From Gluconacetobacter tumulisoli (GTDB lineage: Bacteria > Pseudomonadota > Alphaproteobacteria > Acetobacterales > Acetobacteraceae), in assembly GCF_014174155.1 (NCBI RefSeq), contig NZ_JABEQM010000003.1, positions 62,001-126,000 of the forward strand: a stretch of 64,000 nucleotides of DNA, given 5' to 3'. Positions 36,227 through 43,851 of this stretch are shown piece after piece. Within the stretch, counting starts at the first letter, position 1; every line of letters starts with the position of its first letter. The notes under the pieces were generated by a model. It was not told the origin of the DNA. It saw only the letters and a list, made by a program, of their open reading frames with translations, and did not search any database. Made by a program: the position numbers and the translations under genes.

Positions 36227-37315
36227 TCAGGTCGGTCGCCGGTCGGTCATCCGCCGGGCCAGGAGGCGGGTGATCGCGGGCATGGCCAGCAGCACCACCA
36301 CGAAGCGCACCATCTGCATGGCCATGACGAACGGCACGTCCACATGGCTGGACACGGCGATGATGGCGACCGAATCCGCGCCGCCCGGGCTGGTGGCCAG
36401 ATAGGCGGTCAGCGGATCGATATGGGCCAGGCGGACCAGGAGGGCGGCCATGCCGCCGCACAGGGCGATCAGGGCGGCGATCGCCGCCAGCACGCGCGGG
36501 GCGGCGCGGGCCGCATGCAGCAGGATGGCGCGGGTGAAGCGCAGCCCGATGCTCCAGCCCACCAGGGTATAGGACGCGGCCAGCAGCCACGGCGGCAGGG
36601 TCAGGGACATCGCGTTCGTGTCCTGCAGGATGGTCCCTGCCACCAGCGGGACCAGCAGCGGCCCGGCGGGGATGGGCAGCCGCCGCGCCAGGGCGACGCC
36701 GCCGCCGACCAGCGCCAGCGTTTCGCCGAACGGCAGAAGAGGCGTCGCCGGGAACCAGTCGATCGCGGGCGGGTGGCCGCCGCCGGCCCCCCATAGCCGC
36801 GCGACCAGCGACGCGCATAGCGCCACGCACATGACCCGCAGATACTGCATGAACGCAACCAGCCTCATGTCCGCGCCGAACGCGCCGGCCATCAGGACCA
36901 TGACGCTGGCCGCGCCGGGCGATGACCCCCACAGCGCCGTCGTGCCCGGCAGCACCCGCCAGCGTGTCAGCAGGCATCCCAGCACGACGCTGGCCAGCAT
37001 GACCGAGATCACGCCGCCCAGGAACAGCGGCCAGTCCCGCAGGGCCTCGTGCAGGATCGCGGGTTGCAGGGTCCTGGCGATCATGCATCCGATCACGCCC
37101 TGCGCCAGCGTGAAGGGCCAGTGCGGCACCCGTACCGTACCCTCCAGGACGGACAGCGCGATTGCTGCCCCCATCGGGCCCAGCAGCAGCGCCGCCGGGA
37201 TATGCAGCCCTTCCAGCACCAGGACCAGCGTGCCGGACAGCGCCAGCAACGCCCCCCATTGCGCAGGCAGCGGCCATGTGGCGGGTGGCCGGACAGAGGG
37301 GGAGGGCCGGGACAC
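36227..37315 (-). CDS. AbrB-type membrane protein (PF05145 family)
   Basis: 362 residues with about ten membrane segments in two repeated halves. HIPAALLLGPMGAAI and the matching later repeat IPAGPLLVPLVAGTI, plus LWGSSPGAASVMVLMA and YLATSPGGADSVAIIA, are the duplicated AbrB_dup motifs. Members were once annotated as putative ammonia monooxygenases, without evidence for that activity; the true function is unknown, probably transport or regulation. It begins just 8 bp from the end of the isochorismatase-like gene on the same strand. Confidence 0.88.
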   Translation of the reverse strand: MSRPSPSVRPPATWPLPAQWGALLALSGTLVLVLEGLHIPAALLLGPMGAAIALSVLEGTVRVPHWPFTLAQGVIGCMIARTLQPAILHEALRDWPLFLGGVISVMLASVVLGCLLTRWRVLPGTTALWGSSPGAASVMVLMAGAFGADMRLVAFMQYLRVMCVALCASLVARLWGAGGGHPPAIDWFPATPLLPFGETLALVGGGVALARRLPIPAGPLLVPLVAGTILQDTNAMSLTLPPWLLAASYTLVGWSIGLRFTRAILLHAARAAPRVLAAIAALIALCGGMAALLVRLAHIDPLTAYLATSPGGADSVAIIAVSSHVDVPFVMAMQMVRFVVVLLAMPAITRLLARRMTDRRPT

Positions 37316-37323
37316 GTGGACGG

Positions 37324-37905
37324 TCAGGCCCCGGCCAGCGTGACCGACGCCGCGTCCGTCACGCGGGACAGGCGCGGGAAGATATGACGGATCGCCATGT
37401 CATGCAGGTCGGACGAGGGGCTGGCGCAGGTATCTTCGGGCACCACCACGTCATAACCCAGTTCCCAGGCCTGGCGCAGGGTGGATTCCACACCGAAATT
37501 GGTAGCGATGCCGCCCAGGACGATCGTACGGATGCCCCGCCGGCGCAGTTGCAGGTCCAGTTCGGTGCCGTGGAAGGCGCCCCATTGGCGTTTCGTGACG
37601 ACGATGTCCGTAGGCTGGGCCAGCCCCTCGGCCAGGGTGCTCCAGTCCGGGGGCAGGTTTTCCAGGGCGGCGCGGGGCGTGGGCGCATCCACGTTCTGGG
37701 GCGGGGCATCGCGAAAATCGGCCGAGAATGCGACGCGGACCAGCACGACGGGGGCGCCGGCCTGGCGGAAGCGCGCGGCCAGATGGCGGCTGGCCTTCAG
37801 AACCTCGGTCCCCGTGCGTGGGGCGAGCGGCAGGCCGATGATGCCGTTCTGGAGGTCGATCAGGACAAGGGCGGTGGTACAGGGGTCGAGGGCGGGCATC
37901 GGCAT
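37324..37905 (-). CDS. Isochorismatase-like hydrolase without the catalytic cysteine (YecD-like)
   Basis: 193 residues. The fold motifs are clear: Asp17 in LVLIDLQNGI, Lys105 in VVTKRQWGAF, and the conserved GGIATNFGVESTLRQA loop. In active cysteine hydrolases the last reads TxxCV; here Gly138 takes the place of the nucleophilic Cys, as in E. coli YecD. So hydrolysis through a thiol is not expected, and the real function is open. GGAGGC precedes ATG 37905. Divergent from a TetR regulator, with the operator-like repeats between them. Confidence 0.88.
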   Translation of the reverse strand: MPMPALDPCTTALVLIDLQNGIIGLPLAPRTGTEVLKASRHLAARFRQAGAPVVLVRVAFSADFRDAPPQNVDAPTPRAALENLPPDWSTLAEGLAQPTDIVVTKRQWGAFHGTELDLQLRRRGIRTIVLGGIATNFGVESTLRQAWELGYDVVVPEDTCASPSSDLHDMAIRHIFPRLSRVTDAASVTLAGA

Positions 37906-37933
37906 GCCTCCATGACAGGAAAAGCGGGACATG

Positions 37934-37982
37934 ATATGCGAGGATTGGCTCGCAAATGGATAATTGAGGATGTCCTCGCAAA
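37934..37982. promoter_or_regulatory. Tandem operator-like repeats between isochorismatase-like and TetR genes
   Basis: Two related 17-mers lie 26 bp apart: GAGGATTGGCTCGCAAA (37940-37956) and GAGGATGTCCTCGCAAA (37966-37982), differing at three positions. The first is part of an inverted repeat TGCGAG-N6-CTCGCA (37937-37954), extended by AT on both sides. The second contains GAGGA-TG-TCCTC. The second copy covers the TetR ATG at 37970. This is the expected layout for autorepression by the adjacent TetR protein. Confidence 0.6.
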
Positions 37983-38605
37983 AGGCAACATCGCCGATGA
38001 TATCGGCCGAACCGGTCGCGCCCAAACGCCCGCGCGGGCGGATGCGGGTTGCGGCCATCCTGGAGGCGGCGTCCGATTTGTTCCACGACAAGGGGTTCGA
38101 CGGCACGACGATGACCGAGATCGCCGCGCGGTCCGGCACCGCCATCGGTTCGCTGTATCGTTTCTTCCCCACCAAGGAGGTCCTGGCCGATGCGCTGCTG
38201 GGCGATTATTTCGCGCGGCTGAACGAACGGCTGGACCGGATCGCGGCCATGGCCGGGCAGATGGAGCCGGACGGGCTGGCCGATGCACTGATCGACATGG
38301 CTTTGGAGTTGCAGGCGGAACGCGCGGCGGCCGTAATCCTGGTGGAGGCCCGGCGCGACGGCCCCTATCGCCGTGGATTCCTGCGGGATTTCATCCGGGG
38401 CCGGATTGCCGGGATCCTGTGCTCGGCGATGCCGGAGCTGCCGCCGGACCGTGCGGCGACCGTCGCGACGCTGCTTCAGCATCTGCTGAAGACGGTCCCG
38501 GCCCTGACGGAGGAGGAGCGGACCACCGGCGCGCCGCTGCTGGCCGAACTACGTAGGGCGGCGCGGCTGTATGTCCGGGACGCCGGGCGCTGGGTGCCTG
38601 TTTGA
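37970..38605 (+). CDS. TetR family transcriptional regulator
   Basis: 211 residues from ATG 37970 (TTG 37964 is possible). The helix-turn-helix is ILEAASDLFHDKGFDGTTMTEIAARSG followed by GSLYRFFPTKEVLADALL (key GTTMTEIAARSG and SLYRFFPTKE). The C-terminal ligand domain is unlike those of known members. It likely represses itself and the divergent isochorismatase-like and AbrB genes through the repeats at its start. Inducer unknown. Confidence 0.9.
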   Translation: MSSQKATSPMISAEPVAPKRPRGRMRVAAILEAASDLFHDKGFDGTTMTEIAARSGTAIGSLYRFFPTKEVLADALLGDYFARLNERLDRIAAMAGQMEPDGLADALIDMALELQAERAAAVILVEARRDGPYRRGFLRDFIRGRIAGILCSAMPELPPDRAATVATLLQHLLKTVPALTEEERTTGAPLLAELRRAARLYVRDAGRWVPV

Positions 38606-38628
38606 AAATGTTGAAAATGCGGGCCGGC

Positions 38629-38677
38629 GGCGATCCGACGCGCGCCTTCCGTGTTCGAAGACACACGTCGGATCGCC
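38629..38677. terminator. Perfect 12-bp inverted repeat between convergent TetR and cio genes
   Basis: GGCGATCCGACG (38629-38640) and CGTCGGATCGCC (38666-38677) pair exactly, with a 25-base loop that holds its own small GTGT/ACAC stem. It sits between the TetR stop and the DUF2474 stop, so it can serve both transcripts. No T-tract is present. A direct repeat TTGAAAATG x2 (38602-38619) lies just before it. Confidence 0.5.
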
Positions 38678-38690
38678 CGCGGAATGCAGT

Positions 38691-38822
38691 TCAGGGCGTC
38701 AGGCCGACGGCCGCCATGACCAGGTGCATGGCGCCGGCGAAGACCCCCATGGTGGCCACGCCGGCCAGCCACAGGGCGACCATCCATCCAAGCTGGGTGC
38801 GGGGCCGGAAGGGAATGCGCAT
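38691..38822 (-). CDS. DUF2474 small subunit of the bd-type oxidase
   Basis: 43 residues with one membrane segment (LGWMVALWLAGVATMGVFAGAMHLVM, key LGWMVALW). The size, the RTQLGWMVALW start and the place directly after cydB match DUF2474 proteins, the small partner of cyanide-insensitive oxidases, comparable to CydX. Its ATG overlaps the cydB stop (ATGA), so it is translated with it. The longer open frame to 38996 is a shadow inside cydB. Confidence 0.85.
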   Translation of the reverse strand: MRIPFRPRTQLGWMVALWLAGVATMGVFAGAMHLVMAAVGLTP

Positions 38823-39835
38823 CAATGATATCCTTCCCCGTGACGGACCTTGCCGCGGAACACGTAATAGGCCCAGGCGGTGTAGATCAGGATGAACGGA
38901 ATCACGAACAGCGCACCGACCAGCGCGAAGCCCATGCTTTCGGGGGGCGCCGCCGCATCGCGCAGCGTCAGCGCCGGCGGGATGATATTCGGCCAAAGGC
39001 TGATCCCCAGCCCGACATAGCCGAGCAGCATCAGGCCCAGCGACATCAGGAACGGCACGGTGTGATTGCCGCGTGCGTTGCCAAGGCTGCGCAGCAGTAC
39101 GGCGGCGATCGCGATGACCAGCACCGGCACCACGGCCAGGATCGCCATGTTCGGCATGGTGAACCAGCGGTCGGCGATGGCCTGGTGCAACAGGGGCGTC
39201 CAGATGCTGACGATGGCGATGCAGGCCAGAAGGGCCAGTGTCAGCGGTTTCGCCAAGGCCCGCATCCGGTCATGGAGCGCCCCCTCGGTCTTGAACATCA
39301 GCCATGTCGCGCCCAGCAGCGCATAGGCCGCGAGCAGGGCCATGCCGGTGAACAGGCTGAAGGGTGACACCCAGTCGAAGGCGCCCCCGTCGTAGGATGG
39401 CCCGGTGACGTGCAGGCCGTTGATCAACCCGCCCAGTACCCAGCCCTGGCAGAGGGTGGCCAGGATCGACCCGCCGGCGAACGCCTTGTCCCAGAAGGGA
39501 CGATGGGCCTCGTCGGCCTTGAAGCGGAATTCGAAGGCGACACCGCGGAAGATCAGGCCGCCCAGCATCAGCAGCAGCGGAATGTAGAAGGCGCTGAGCA
39601 CGACGGAATAGACCAGCGGAAACGCCGCCATCAATCCGGCGCCCCCCAGCGCCAGCCAGGTCTCGTTCCCGTCCCATACGGGGGCGATGGTGTTGATCAT
39701 CGTGTCCCGTTCCGTCCGGTCGGGGATGAAGGGGAACAGCAGGCCGATGCCCAGGTCGAAGCCGTCCATCACGACATACATCAGCACCCCGAAGGCAATG
39801 ATGATCGCCCAGACCAGCGGAAGATCGATACCCAT
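38822..39835 (-). CDS. cioB: Cytochrome bd-type ubiquinol oxidase subunit II (cyanide-insensitive type)
   Basis: 337 residues, nine membrane segments expected. It starts GIDLPLVWAIIIAFGVLMYVVMDGFDLGIG (key YVVMDGFDLGIG), with WDGNETWLALGGAGLMAAFP near residue 55, both hallmarks of CydB/CioB. It pairs with subunit I to oxidise quinol and reduce oxygen without proton pumping. ATG 39835 is the family start; the longer frame is not supported. 25 bp after cioA and overlapping the DUF2474 gene. Confidence 0.95.
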   Translation of the reverse strand: MGIDLPLVWAIIIAFGVLMYVVMDGFDLGIGLLFPFIPDRTERDTMINTIAPVWDGNETWLALGGAGLMAAFPLVYSVVLSAFYIPLLLMLGGLIFRGVAFEFRFKADEAHRPFWDKAFAGGSILATLCQGWVLGGLINGLHVTGPSYDGGAFDWVSPFSLFTGMALLAAYALLGATWLMFKTEGALHDRMRALAKPLTLALLACIAIVSIWTPLLHQAIADRWFTMPNMAILAVVPVLVIAIAAVLLRSLGNARGNHTVPFLMSLGLMLLGYVGLGISLWPNIIPPALTLRDAAAPPESMGFALVGALFVIPFILIYTAWAYYVFRGKVRHGEGYH

Positions 39836-39860
39836 GACTCTGGTTCCTTGGGGCTGAAGG

Positions 39861-41258
39861 TTACAGGTCGCCAAGATTCGGCGCGGCGGACATCGGGCGG
39901 GCAGGGCGCTCGTCGGGGCGCAGGTCGTGGTCGTGGCTGGGAACGGCTTCGGGCGGCTTGGCGGCCAGGCGCAGCATGTACAGGACGCCGGTGCCGAAGA
40001 TGCACACATACAGCACGACGAAGGTCAGCAGCGACGCCGTCAGCACCGGGACCGAATGGTTCGACACCGCGTCGCGGGTCCGCAGCACGCCATAGACGAC
40101 CCAGGGCTGGCGGCCGATTTCGGTGGTGAGCCAGCCGGCCAGGATGGCGATCAGCCCCGCCGGCCCCATGACCAGCGCGAAGGTCAGCAGCGGCCGGAAA
40201 TCGTACAGCCGCCCGCGCCACCGCGCGAACGCCGCGGCCACGCCCAGCAGCAGCATCGCGATGCCCAGCCCGACCATGACGCGGAACGTCCAGAAGATGA
40301 TGGTGGAGTTGGGGCGATCCTCGGCCGGGAAATCCTTCAGGGCCGGAATCCTGCCGTTCCAGGAATGGGTCAGGATCAGGCTGCCCACATGCGGCACGGC
40401 GATCTGGTAGCGGGTTTTTTCGGCCGCCATGTCCGGCAGGCCGAACAGGATCAGCGGTACCTGGTCCTCGTCATTGTCCCAATGGCCTTCGATGGCCGCG
40501 ATCTTGGCGGGCTGGTGTTCCAGCGTGTTCAGCCCATGCTGGTCGCCGGCCTCGATCTGGATCGGGGCGACGATCAGGATCATCCACATCGCCATGGACA
40601 TCATACGCTTGACGGCGGGCGTGCGTTCGCCGCGCAGCAGGTGCCACGCCGCCGTGGCGCCGACGAACAGCGCCGTCGCCAGGAAGGCGGCCAGCACCAT
40701 ATGCGTGAAGCGGTAGGGCACCGAGGGGTTGAAGAGGATCTGCAGCCAGTCGACCGGGATCACCCGCCCATCGACGATCCTGTATCCTACCGGCGTCTGC
40801 ATCCAGCTGTTCGACACCAGGATCCAGGTGGCGGAAATCAGCGTGCCCAGCGCGACCATGACGGTGGCAAACAGATGCAGTCCCTTGCCCACCTTGTCCC
40901 AGCCGAACAGGGCCACACCCAGGAACCCTGCCTCGAGGAAGAAGGCCGTCAGGACTTCGTAGGTCAGCAGGGGGCCGGTCACGGTGCCCGCCCGGGCTGA
41001 AAAATAGCTCCAGTTCGTGCCGAATTCGTAGGCCATCACCAGGCCGGACACCACGCCCATGGCGAAATTGACCGCGAAGATCTGCGACCAGTAGCGGCAG
41101 AGCTGAAGATAGACCGGGTCCTTTTTCCACAGCCACAGCGCCTCGAGAAACGTCATGTAGCTGGCCAGGCCGATGGTGATGGCCGGAAAGATGATGTGGA
41201 AGGAAACCGTGAAGCCGAACTGGATGCGCGCCAGTTCCAATGCGCTCAGGCCGAACAT
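39861..41258 (-). CDS. cioA: Cytochrome bd-type ubiquinol oxidase subunit I (cyanide-insensitive type)
   Basis: 465 residues. Haem b595 ligand His21 in FHIIFPAITIG; the GRQPW quinol motif (IGRQPWVVYGVLRT) near residue 375; SATWILVSNSWMQTPVG near 145. The protein is clearly shorter than E. coli CydA (about 520 residues), so it has the short Q-loop typical of CioA. In acetic acid bacteria such oxidases are known for low cyanide sensitivity. A strong AAGGAGG site precedes ATG 41258. It is divergent from the MocR gene, sharing a 368-bp regulatory gap. Cyanide insensitivity is inferred from family, not shown by sequence. Confidence 0.93.
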   Translation of the reverse strand: MFGLSALELARIQFGFTVSFHIIFPAITIGLASYMTFLEALWLWKKDPVYLQLCRYWSQIFAVNFAMGVVSGLVMAYEFGTNWSYFSARAGTVTGPLLTYEVLTAFFLEAGFLGVALFGWDKVGKGLHLFATVMVALGTLISATWILVSNSWMQTPVGYRIVDGRVIPVDWLQILFNPSVPYRFTHMVLAAFLATALFVGATAAWHLLRGERTPAVKRMMSMAMWMILIVAPIQIEAGDQHGLNTLEHQPAKIAAIEGHWDNDEDQVPLILFGLPDMAAEKTRYQIAVPHVGSLILTHSWNGRIPALKDFPAEDRPNSTIIFWTFRVMVGLGIAMLLLGVAAAFARWRGRLYDFRPLLTFALVMGPAGLIAILAGWLTTEIGRQPWVVYGVLRTRDAVSNHSVPVLTASLLTFVVLYVCIFGTGVLYMLRLAAKPPEAVPSHDHDLRPDERPARPMSAAPNLGDL

Positions 41259-41323
41259 GATGGGTGCCTCCTTGCCGCGGGCCGGATGTCGAGATGGCGT
41301 GCCAGGCAATGCCGGAACAATAT

Positions 41324-41372
41324 CCATACAAAATAAAAACAATGAACCCATATGTCCGCAAAATGTATGGGT
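41324..41372. promoter_or_regulatory. Repeated CCATACA/TGTATGG boxes in the cioA-mocR gap
   Basis: The 368-bp gap 41259-41626 holds CCATACA (41324-41330), CCATATG (41348-41354) and TGTATGG (41364-41370), with a perfect inverted repeat ACCCATA...TATGGGT at 41346-41372. The surroundings are AT-rich, unlike the rest of the window, and lie 66-114 bp before the cioA start. A further TGTATGG at 41568-41574 lies 53 bp before the mocR start. No gene is seen in the gap. These are candidate binding sites of the adjacent MocR regulator. Confidence 0.55.
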
Positions 41373-41567
41373 CAAGAGGGGGCGTGCGAACCCCCGTCGC
41401 CTGGGTGGAACGTGGCGGAACCACGGAGGATGCCTCGCCGGACGCGGATTTCCCATATCGCCGCCCGGATAAGGACAGCTGCGGCGCAGGGACCCGGCAG
41501 GCAGATACCGTCCGACATGGACGGGTTGTGTGCAGGGTATGGCTGGATTGGGCGGAAGCGGGTTAAT

Positions 41568-41574
41568 TGTATGG
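41568..41574 (+). promoter_or_regulatory. TGTATGG box before mocR
   Basis: A single copy of the motif that also occurs before cioA and before the Nit1C operon. Its distance of 53 bp from the ATG suits autoregulation. It is a lone 7-mer, so by itself weak evidence. Confidence 0.35.
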
Positions 41575-41626
41575 ATATGTTGACGAATTGTCAGTATCAC
41601 GACCGTGCAACAGACCCGAGAACCGA

Positions 41627-43027
41627 ATGTCCGCCGCTGACCTGATGCCTGGCTGGAAGCAGTATATCGACCGCAATGCCGGCCCCCTCTACCTGTCGAT
41701 CGTCGAGGCGCTGGCGGACTCCATCCGCCGGGACGAAATCCACGAGGGCGACCGGCTGCCGCCGCAGCGGGCCGTGGCCAAGGCGCTGGGCACGGACCTT
41801 ACGACCGTCACGCGCGCCTTCGCCGAGGCCCGGCGGCGCGGCCTGATCGAGGCGACGGTCGGGCGGGGGACGTTCGTGCGCGTCGGCGCGACCGAGACGC
41901 GCTGGCGCAATGCCGGACGCGCAGTGGTCGACCTGACCATGAACCTGCCGCCGATCCCCGAGAACCCGTCGCTGCAACAACTGATCCAGAACGATATCAG
42001 CCGCATTCTGCGCCGGCAGGATCTGCACGCCCTGCTGTCCTACCGCGTGACCGGCGGCACCAGCGAGGAACGGCAACTGGGCGCCGGCTGGATGAAGCCG
42101 ATGCTGGGCGCGCGCCCGGCGGACGAGATCCTGGTGGTGCCCGGGGCGCAGAGCGCGATGAGCGCCGTGGTCTCGACCCTGGCGGCACCGGGCGACGTGA
42201 TCGTGACCGATCGCTTCACCTATCCCGGCATCCGCACGCTGGCGGCCCAGTTCGGGCTGCTGCTGGCGGGGGTGGACAGCGACCGGGAGGGGATGGTGCC
42301 AGACCTGCTGGACCGGGCCTGCCGCCAGCATCGGCCGCGCATGATCTACTGCACGCCCACCATCCAGAACCCGACCACCGCCACCATGTCGCTGGTGCGG
42401 CGCGAGGCCATCCTGGCGGTTGCGAAGGCCCATAACGTCCAGATCCTGGAGGACGACCCCTACAGCCTGCTGCTGGATCAGCCGCCGCCGGCGCTGGCGG
42501 CGCTGGACCCGTCGCGTGTCTTCTACGTCTCGACCCTGGCGAAGGTGCTGTCGCCTGGCCTGCGGCTGGCGTTCCTGGTCGCCCCGCAGGACGCGGTCCA
42601 GCGTATGAGTTCGGCAGTCCGGGCGATTTCCCTGACCTGTTCGGGCCTGATGACCAGCCTGGTCGCGCGCTGGATGCAGGACGGCCAGGCCCAGGCGATC
42701 GTGCAGGCCATCCGCACGGAGTTGCGCCTGCGCCAGGCGGCGGCGCGTGCGATCCTGGGCGACGGGCACTGCATGCACCCCGACGGCCCGCATGTCTGGC
42801 TGAAGCTGCCGGACTGGTGGGGCAGCGTGGATTTCGTGTCCTACGCGCGTCGCCAGGGGCTGGGGCTGGTGCCCAGCACCGTCTTCACCGTCGAGGGCGA
42901 ACCTGCGCAACGCGTGCGGATCGCGCTGGGCAGCGCCCCGACCCTCGACAGTCTGGAGGCGTCGCTGCATGGCGTCGTCTCGGTGCTGCAGCACAAGCGC
43001 TCGCCGGGCTACACCGATATCGTCTGA
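41627..43027 (+). CDS. MocR-type regulator (GntR HTH fused to PLP aminotransferase domain)
   Basis: 466 residues. Residues 15-85 are a GntR winged helix (LYLSIVEALADSIRRDEI, GDRLPPQRAVAKALGTD, TTVTRAFAEARRRGLI). Residues about 105-450 are a fold-type I aminotransferase domain with Asn/Pro in QNPTTATMS, Asp277 in EDDPYS and the PLP lysine Lys306 in VSTLAKVLSPGLR. Such proteins sense an amine or PLP form and switch the neighbouring operon. Placed between cioAB and the Nit1C genes, it is the only regulator of the region. ATG 41627 is chosen over the open frame to 41567 because the HTH starts directly after it. Confidence 0.93.
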   Translation: MSAADLMPGWKQYIDRNAGPLYLSIVEALADSIRRDEIHEGDRLPPQRAVAKALGTDLTTVTRAFAEARRRGLIEATVGRGTFVRVGATETRWRNAGRAVVDLTMNLPPIPENPSLQQLIQNDISRILRRQDLHALLSYRVTGGTSEERQLGAGWMKPMLGARPADEILVVPGAQSAMSAVVSTLAAPGDVIVTDRFTYPGIRTLAAQFGLLLAGVDSDREGMVPDLLDRACRQHRPRMIYCTPTIQNPTTATMSLVRREAILAVAKAHNVQILEDDPYSLLLDQPPPALAALDPSRVFYVSTLAKVLSPGLRLAFLVAPQDAVQRMSSAVRAISLTCSGLMTSLVARWMQDGQAQAIVQAIRTELRLRQAAARAILGDGHCMHPDGPHVWLKLPDWWGSVDFVSYARRQGLGLVPSTVFTVEGEPAQRVRIALGSAPTLDSLEASLHGVVSVLQHKRSPGYTDIV

Positions 43028-43220
43028 CCGGCCTGCTTCAGGGCTGTTCGGCCCGGTCTGTTCGCCCATGCACCGACAATATGGACATTATTCGTTTTTT
43101 CGCGTCGGCGAAAAACATCCGCGTTTTCGGTGGTTTGGGGGGATGCTGTCGGCATTGCATGGGGGCGGCCGAAGAAATGTCGGGGGATGAATGGCGGTGT
43201 TCCGCCCGGCATGGGAAAAT

Positions 43221-43281
43221 TGTATGGTTTTGTATGCAGTTTCGTCCGGATACGACTCTTGAGGATTGTCGTGATTGTATG
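43221..43281 (+). promoter_or_regulatory. TGTATGG direct repeats upstream of the Nit1C operon
   Basis: In the 319-bp gap after mocR, TGTATGG (43221-43227) is followed one helical turn later by TGTATGC (43231-43237), and TGTATG recurs at 43276-43281. The spacing of 10 bp suits a dimer bound to one face of DNA. The Nit1C operon starts 66-126 bp downstream. I saw no gene in 43028-43346 and no clear sigma-54 promoter, unlike the nit1C operon of Pseudomonas with its sigma-54 activator. Confidence 0.5.
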
Positions 43282-43346
43282 TCACGACTCCTCCTGTCAG
43301 TTCATACGGTCACGGCCCGGTGCCGTGCCCTGGCAGGAGAATCCCG

Positions 43347-43829
43347 ATGCCCAAGGTCGAACATGCCCCGCACAAGAACGGTGACGTCTTCGTCGATTAC
43401 GAAAACAAGGTCTTCGAGGACGTAAAGGCCCAGCCGGGCGAGAAGGCACTGGTCACCTTTCATACCGTCGCGTTCGAAGGCTCGATCGGCTTCGTCAACC
43501 TGTTGCAGGCGACGCGCCTGATCCGCAAGGGGTTCGACACGTCGGTGCTGTTGTATGGTCCCGGCGTGACGCTAGGCGTGCAGCGCGGCTTTCCCCGGCT
43601 GGGGGACGAGGCCTTTCCCGGCCATATGAACGCCAACCGACAGATCGTGAAGATCCTTGAAGAAGGCGGCAAGGTCTATGCCTGCCGCTTTGCCCTGCAG
43701 GCGCTGTACGGCCATGGCGAGCAGTCGCTGATCCCGGGCATCACGCCGATCAACCCGCAGGACGTGCTGGACCTTATCCTGCTGGCGCGGCGGGACAACG
43801 CCTTCATCCTCGATACCTGGACGGTCTGA
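43347..43829 (+). CDS. nitB: MSMEG_0572 family nitrogen starvation response protein
   Basis: 160 residues. The pattern [40 protein letters not shown] (key [11 protein letters not shown] and [10 protein letters not shown]), then [20 protein letters not shown] and a C-terminal [13 protein letters not shown], matches the first protein of Nit1C clusters. The fold looks DsrE-like. Function unknown. A good AGGAGA site precedes ATG 43347. It leads the nitrilase operon, 22 bp before the nitrilase. Confidence 0.92.
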   Translation: MPKVEHAPHKNGDVFVDYENKVFEDVKAQPGEKALVTFHTVAFEGSIGFVNLLQATRLIRKGFDTSVLLYGPGVTLGVQRGFPRLGDEAFPGHMNANRQIVKILEEGGKVYACRFALQALYGHGEQSLIPGITPINPQDVLDLILLARRDNAFILDTWTV

Positions 43830-43851
43830 ACCTGGGGCGCGGGAGGGGACG

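Noticed and set aside
37162-38556. Open frame of 464 codons on the plus strand
   Set aside because: It starts antisense to AbrB and isochorismatase-like genes and runs into the TetR gene in another frame.
43028-43346. sigma-54 promoter before Nit1C
   Set aside because: Searched by eye for GG-N10-GC with the TGGCAC/TTGC surroundings; no acceptable match at a suitable distance.
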